The notes under the pieces are model-generated. The model worked only from the letters and a program-made list of their open reading frames with translations. It had not been told where the DNA came from and made no database searches. 64,000 nucleotides of DNA from Sphingobium sp. OAS761 (lineage in GTDB: Bacteria > Pseudomonadota > Alphaproteobacteria > Sphingomonadales > Sphingomonadaceae): assembly GCF_024168485.1 (NCBI RefSeq), contig NZ_JALJVY010000006.1, positions 1 to 64,000 of the forward strand, in the 5' to 3' direction. Positions 60,319 through 64,000 of this stretch are shown piece by piece. The position numbers and the translations under genes are program-made. Every line of letters starts with the position of its first letter. The stretch's first letter is position 1.

Positions 60319-61284
60319 TCAGGCCGTGCGCGCCGCGCGAACCTCCGCCGCCAATTTGGGCAGGAGTGTGCGCAAATCGCCCACGATCCCCAGATCGCAG
60401 AAGGACATGATCGGCGCGTCCTTGTCAGTGTTGATAGCGACGATGAGGCCCGATTTCTCGATCCCGATCTTGTGCTGAATCTGACCCGATATGCCGCAGG
60501 CGATGTAGAGGCGGGGGCTGACCACCGTGCCGGTTTGTCCCACCTGCATTGCGCGAGGTGCCCAACCCATGTCCACCAGCGGGAGGGAGACGCCGACCGT
60601 ACCGCCCAGCGCATCGGCCAGATCGCGCACCAGATCGAGTTCGTCCGCGCTGCGCAGACCGCGCCCGCCCGACACGATGATATCGGCGGTATCGAGTGCG
60701 GCGGCGCCGGTGTCGGCGCCGGGGAGCAGTTCGATGGCCACGCGCTCGGGCAGGTCGGTTGCAGCCAAGGCGACTGCCTCGATCGGCGCCATCTGCGTGC
60801 CCGGCTCGGCCGGTGCGCATTCATGCGGGCGGAAGAGCGCAACCGCCAGCGCGGATGTCCAGGTCGCGGTCGTGCGCATGGCGTCGCCATGGGTCGCCCG
60901 GATAGCGCGCAGGCTGTCGCCATCCTGCTCAATGGAGGTGAGCCCTCATTGAACCGAGGCGTCAAAGCGGACAGCAACCTGCGCGGCAAGTTCGGTCGCG
61001 AGGACGGATGTTGCGAGCGCGACGGCCGCAAAGCCGCGCTGTGCGATCAGATCGCCGATCAGCGCGGCGCGTCGTTCGGGCGCGAGCGTTGCAAAGCTTT
61101 CGCTTTCGGCAACCAGGACGCCGGCGCAGCGATGGCACGCAACCGCCTGCGCGACCTCCTGTATGGACGAGCCGCAGACGAGCGCCCAGCTTTCCAGACC
61201 CTGCCCCGCCAGCCGTTCCAAGACGCCCAGCGAGTCCGGTGACGGGCCGCCGTCGGTCAATTCGATTGGGATGAGCGCTTTCAT
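60319..61284 (-). pseudogene. etfA: Electron transfer flavoprotein alpha subunit, interrupted by in-frame TGA
   Basis: One continuous frame from 61284 to 60319 encodes an etfA protein of about 320 residues, but codon 113 (60948-60946) is TGA. First part MKALIPIELTDGGPSPDSLG through VRFDASVQ; after the stop GLTSIEQDG then MRTTATWTSALAV, ADIIVSGGRGLRSADELD, GQTGTVVSPRLYIACGISG and DAPIMSFCDLGIVGD, the FAD-binding C-domain. No frameshift is needed, so it is a single nonsense codon (a true mutation, readthrough, or sequencing error). An internal ATG at 60879 could restart the FAD-binding half. Four-base overlap with etfB at 61281. Confidence 0.85.
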
Positions 61285-62042
61285 GCCAAAATCCTGTGGT
61301 CACGCAGCAATGCGATAAGTTCGGTCGCCGCCTCCTTGTCGGATACGAGGCGCGGATCGCGCGTGACCGGCGCAGGCGCGATATCGGTGATCTGCGTCTG
61401 CGACAGGACGGGCGCCGCATCCCCGAACAGGTCGGCCAGCGTGATCAGCTTCACGGGCTTTGCATTGGCCTGCGCCCGTCCCTTGAGCGAAACGCTGCGC
61501 GGCTTGTTGATCGAGTCATTGACCTCTACCAGGCAGGGCAGGGCGCAGGAGAGGGCATGATTGCCCGCCTCCGCCTGGCGCACGCCGCTGGCGCGGCCAT
61601 CGGCAATGTCGAGCGAGCGCAGTTGCCCCAGCGCCGGCAGGCCCAGGCGGGCGGCCGTCATCGCCACGAGCAGCGCGCCGTCAATGTCGCCGCTCCAAGG
61701 GCTGAAGAGCGTGAGGTCCGGCGCCTCCTGTTGCAGCAATGCGGCGAGCACGCGGCTGATCCCGGCCGTGTCGGCATCCGCCAGCGCGGGATCGGACAGA
61801 AGGATGGCGCGGTCCGCGCCCATGCCCAGCGCCTGGCGCAGGCCGCCTAGCCCCTCGCGCGCGCCGATCGAGACCAGCACGACCTCGCCGCCCAGCCGTT
61901 CACGGATGCGCAGCGCCTCTTCCACCGCATGGGTGTCGAACGCGGGCAGGACCGAGGGGAGGGTGCGGCCGACGCGCTGGAAGGCGTCGGCGGCATCCAC
62001 CGCCGCCCCGGTCATCATCTTGATGCAGACGGCGATCTTCAC
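61281..62042 (-). CDS. etfB: Electron transfer flavoprotein beta subunit
   Basis: 253 residues, MKIAVCIKMMTGAAVDAADAF start. Typical ETF beta features: DTHAVEEALRIRE, LGMGADRAILL, and SGDIDGALLVAMTAARLGLPAL, ending in TRDPRLVSDKEAATELI. Accepts electrons from acyl-CoA dehydrogenases in a heterodimer with EtfA. Its partner gene is interrupted, so it may lack a local partner. Overlaps the flavoprotein upstream (62039) and etfA downstream by four bases each. Confidence 0.92.
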   Translation of the reverse strand: MKIAVCIKMMTGAAVDAADAFQRVGRTLPSVLPAFDTHAVEEALRIRERLGGEVVLVSIGAREGLGGLRQALGMGADRAILLSDPALADADTAGISRVLAALLQQEAPDLTLFSPWSGDIDGALLVAMTAARLGLPALGQLRSLDIADGRASGVRQAEAGNHALSCALPCLVEVNDSINKPRSVSLKGRAQANAKPVKLITLADLFGDAAPVLSQTQITDIAPAPVTRDPRLVSDKEAATELIALLRDHRILA

Positions 62043-63448
62043 GCGTTCGCCCGTGATCGGCTGATACCCGCACCGGCGATGCGGCCGAAGGTGATGGCGC
62101 GCAGCACCGATGTGGCGGCGGGATATTCATGATAGAAGAGCCCTGCGATCTCGCCGGCGGCATAGAGGCCCGGGATCGGCGTGCCGGTTCCGGTCAGGAC
62201 GCGCCCCTGCGTGTCGGTCTTGATCCCGCCATAGGTGAAGGTGATGGCGGTGGTCAGCGGGTAGGCGAAGAAGGGCGCGCGATCGAGGGGATAGGCCCAG
62301 TTGGATTTGGGCGGCTCGATGCCGACGGTGCATTTGCCGTCGAGCCGGGCGGGATCGAACTCGCCGGGCTGAACCGCTCCATTATAGGAATCGATCGTCG
62401 CGACCAGCGCGTCCGGCTCGATGCCCAGCTGCAGTGCGAGCTCCTCGATCGTGTCGGCTTCGATCGGCGGCTGGTCGGTGTCGAACAGCGCCAGCAGATG
62501 CGGGTGATCGTGAACATGGCGATCGCCGATGAAGAAGGCGGCCTGGTTCTGGTTGCGCCAGATTTCGTAGCCGATGAGTTCGAAGGTCGCGTCCATCGTG
62601 TCGCGCCCTTCGTCGAAGAAGCGCTGGCCTTCGGCATTGACCAGGATACCATAGGGACAGCCATAGATCACGGCATCGGCGCGATCGGTACGGCTATCCA
62701 CCGCCTCGGCATGGATGCCATCGAACTGGCCGGCGGTGCCCGCGCCGATGTCCATCGCCATGCGGATGCCCGCGCCGCGATTATATTTGATGCCCGGTGC
62801 GATGAGCCGGAGATCGCAGGCTTTGGGCCCAACATATTGGGTCAGCATCTCGGCATTGCCCTCGAACCCGCCGCAGGCGAGAATGACGGACGGGGCATGC
62901 AGTGTCTTGAGCAGGCCGTCGGGTCCGCGCACCACGACGCCCGCCACGCGGCCCGCGTCGGACAGGGTGAGCCGCACCGCCTCGGTCTCATAATATATCG
63001 ACCCCATGCCTGTCGCCTCGAAGCACCGGGCGAGATTCTCGACGATCGCATGGCCGCCGCCGTTGGGCAGGCTGATCATGCCCTGCATGGTCGCCGCGAT
63101 CGGCGATCTATGCTCGATCAGTTCGACGCCATGATCGGTCAGGAAGGTGAGGCTGTCGCGGGTCTCTCGCTCCAGGGTCGAGCAGATGTCGGCATCGGCC
63201 AGCCCCTTGGACAGCTGCGCCGCCAGGCCCACCCAGAAGGGGTCGAGCCCGTCCTTGATCGTGCCGCGCAGGCCTGCGGTGGTCCAGCGGGTCGCGCCGC
63301 CGCGCTCGTCCTGGGGCGCGGCCTCCAGCACAGCGATCCGGGGCGAGCGCCCTTCCTTCTGCTCCGCCTCGGCAAAGCTCACCGCTGCCGACAGGCCGGC
63401 TGCCCCGCATCCCACGATGACCAGATCGAATGTTTCGCCCTGCGCCAT
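62039..63448 (-). CDS. FAD-dependent oxidoreductase (fumarate reductase/tricarballylate-dehydrogenase-like)
   Basis: 469 residues from the ATG at 63448 (GGGAGAG upstream; GTG at 63454 possible). FAD-binding VIVGCGAAGLSAAVSFAEAE (about 12-31), RWTTAGLRG, VILACGGFEGNAEML and C-terminal PIPGLYAAGEIAGLFYHEYPAATSVLRA. This is the flavoprotein subfamily with fumarate reductase, tricarballylate dehydrogenase and 3-ketosteroid-delta1-dehydrogenase. Together with ETF it could introduce a double bond in the substrate ring or chain. Upstream gene is a partial ALDH. Confidence 0.9.
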   Translation of the reverse strand: MAQGETFDLVIVGCGAAGLSAAVSFAEAEQKEGRSPRIAVLEAAPQDERGGATRWTTAGLRGTIKDGLDPFWVGLAAQLSKGLADADICSTLERETRDSLTFLTDHGVELIEHRSPIAATMQGMISLPNGGGHAIVENLARCFEATGMGSIYYETEAVRLTLSDAGRVAGVVVRGPDGLLKTLHAPSVILACGGFEGNAEMLTQYVGPKACDLRLIAPGIKYNRGAGIRMAMDIGAGTAGQFDGIHAEAVDSRTDRADAVIYGCPYGILVNAEGQRFFDEGRDTMDATFELIGYEIWRNQNQAAFFIGDRHVHDHPHLLALFDTDQPPIEADTIEELALQLGIEPDALVATIDSYNGAVQPGEFDPARLDGKCTVGIEPPKSNWAYPLDRAPFFAYPLTTAITFTYGGIKTDTQGRVLTGTGTPIPGLYAAGEIAGLFYHEYPAATSVLRAITFGRIAGAGISRSRANA

Positions 63449-63472
63449 GCTCACTCTCCCGTCTGTTTCATT

Positions 63473-64000
63473 TTAACCGTGATTGACCCAGACGCTCTTC
63501 ACCTCCGTGAAGGCCTCGAGGGCCTCGATGCCGGTTTCCCGGCCAATGCCGCTCGCCTTGAAGCCGCCGAAGGGGATGGCGTGGGTGCCCACGCGATAGG
63601 TGTTGACCCAGACTGTGCCGGCCCGCACTGCCTCGATCATGCGGTGCGCGCGGGCGAGGTCGCGGGTCCATACACCTGCTGCCAGGCCAAAGCGGGTATC
63701 GTTGGCGATGCGGATTGCCTCGGCCTCGTCTTCGAAAGGGATGACCACTGCGACGGGCCCGAAAATCTCTTCTAGGATCAGGCGCGAATCAGGCTTGGCA
63801 TCGGCATAGATGGTCGGCTGAACGAAGAAGCCGGGATGGTCGGGCCGTCCGCCACCTGCGACCACCGACAGCCCCTCTTCGCGCGCGCAGTCGAAATAGG
63901 CCGAGACCTTGGCGAGCTGGGGCCGGTTGGACAGCGGTCCCATCTGCGTTTCGGGATCGAGCGGGTCGCCCCAGCGCACATTTCTGGCCGTCGCGGCCAA
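63473..64000 (-). CDS. Aldehyde dehydrogenase, C-terminal part (partial)
   Basis: Minus-strand frame running off the right window edge, leaving 175 residues. Contains GGRPDHPGFFVQPTIYADAK, EEIFGPVAVVIPFEDEAEAI, NDTRFGLAAGVWTRDLARAH and the ALDH end IPFGGFKASGIGRETGIEAL. The catalytic Cys and cofactor part lie outside. First gene of the flavoprotein-etfB-etfA operon within the window. Confidence 0.9.
   Translation of the reverse strand: MAATARNVRWGDPLDPETQMGPLSNRPQLAKVSAYFDCAREEGLSVVAGGGRPDHPGFFVQPTIYADAKPDSRLILEEIFGPVAVVIPFEDEAEAIRIANDTRFGLAAGVWTRDLARAHRMIEAVRAGTVWVNTYRVGTHAIPFGGFKASGIGRETGIEALEAFTEVKSVWVNHG

Noticed and set aside
62129-63775. 548-residue plus-strand open frame
   Set aside because: Antisense to the flavoprotein and partial ALDH, no recognisable domain.
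1-64000. CRISPR arrays, tRNA, rRNA, replication or phage genes
   Set aside because: No regularly spaced repeats, tRNA-like folds, rRNA segments, integrase or rep/par genes were recognised while reading the window.

Overview
The window reads as a piece of a GC-rich alphaproteobacterial genome, most likely a sphingomonad (Sphingobium/Novosphingobium type). The evidence is a TonB-dependent receptor in a catabolic cluster, several soluble CYP450s with an adrenodoxin-type ferredoxin, many SDRs, ALDHs and acyl-CoA dehydrogenases, and no phage, rRNA or tRNA genes that I can see. Taxonomy is an inference from gene content. Almost the whole window is catabolic or regulatory, as in an accessory degradation region.

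Layout. 1-106: end of an IS3-family element. 0.36-9.4 kb: GntR regulator, 7Fe ferredoxin, crotonase-like protein, an adjacent pair of acyl-CoA dehydrogenases, ferredoxin-NADP reductase, then an ACAD11-like set (acyl-CoA dehydrogenase, APH-type kinase, alpha/beta hydrolase). 9.6-12.9 kb: SCPx-type thiolase, SDR and an unknown probable beta-propeller protein. 13-22 kb: SDRs, a CYP101-like P450, MaoC hydratase, acyl-CoA synthetase, quinone-oxidoreductase-like protein, MFE2-like SDR and a class III CoA-transferase. 22.1-23.4 kb: a graveyard of fused gene fragments and an IS5 remnant. 23.4-25.8 kb: TonB-dependent receptor. 26.6-30 kb: two convergent P450s and an SDR. 30-35.8 kb: a double-HTH regulator, TetR, and a minus-strand operon of SCP2/hydrolase fusion, P450 and an unknown all-helical protein. 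35.9-44 kb: ALDH, 2Fe-2S ferredoxin, MBL hydrolase, aldo/keto reductase, SDR, EthD protein, TauD dioxygenase, bicupin and class II aldolase, with a divergent LysR. 45-53 kb: two more double-HTH regulators around MBL, GMC oxidoreductase and ALDH genes and a UTRA-type GntR. 53.3-59.4 kb: ALDH, hydrolase, MarR, amidohydrolase and an Ltp2-like/DUF35 aldolase pair. 59.4-64 kb: nitroreductase, thiolase fragment, etfA interrupted by an in-frame stop, etfB, a flavoprotein and a partial ALDH.

How it may work together. The inventory fits uptake of a hydrophobic, probably cyclic or branched terpenoid- or steroid-like compound (TonB receptor), hydroxylation (P450s with ferredoxin), oxidation of alcohols and aldehydes (SDR, GMC, AKR, ALDH), CoA activation (ligase, CoA-transferase) and beta-oxidation or retro-aldol side-chain removal (acyl-CoA dehydrogenases, MaoC, SDR, thiolases, Ltp2/DUF35). 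The actual substrate cannot be read from the sequence.

Most worth a second look: three paralogous regulators with a wHTH-FCD-wHTH layout, a P450/SCP2-hydrolase/all-helical operon, recurring operator-like motifs that may define one or two regulons, and decaying genes (etfA stop, fused fragments) that show recent rearrangement.
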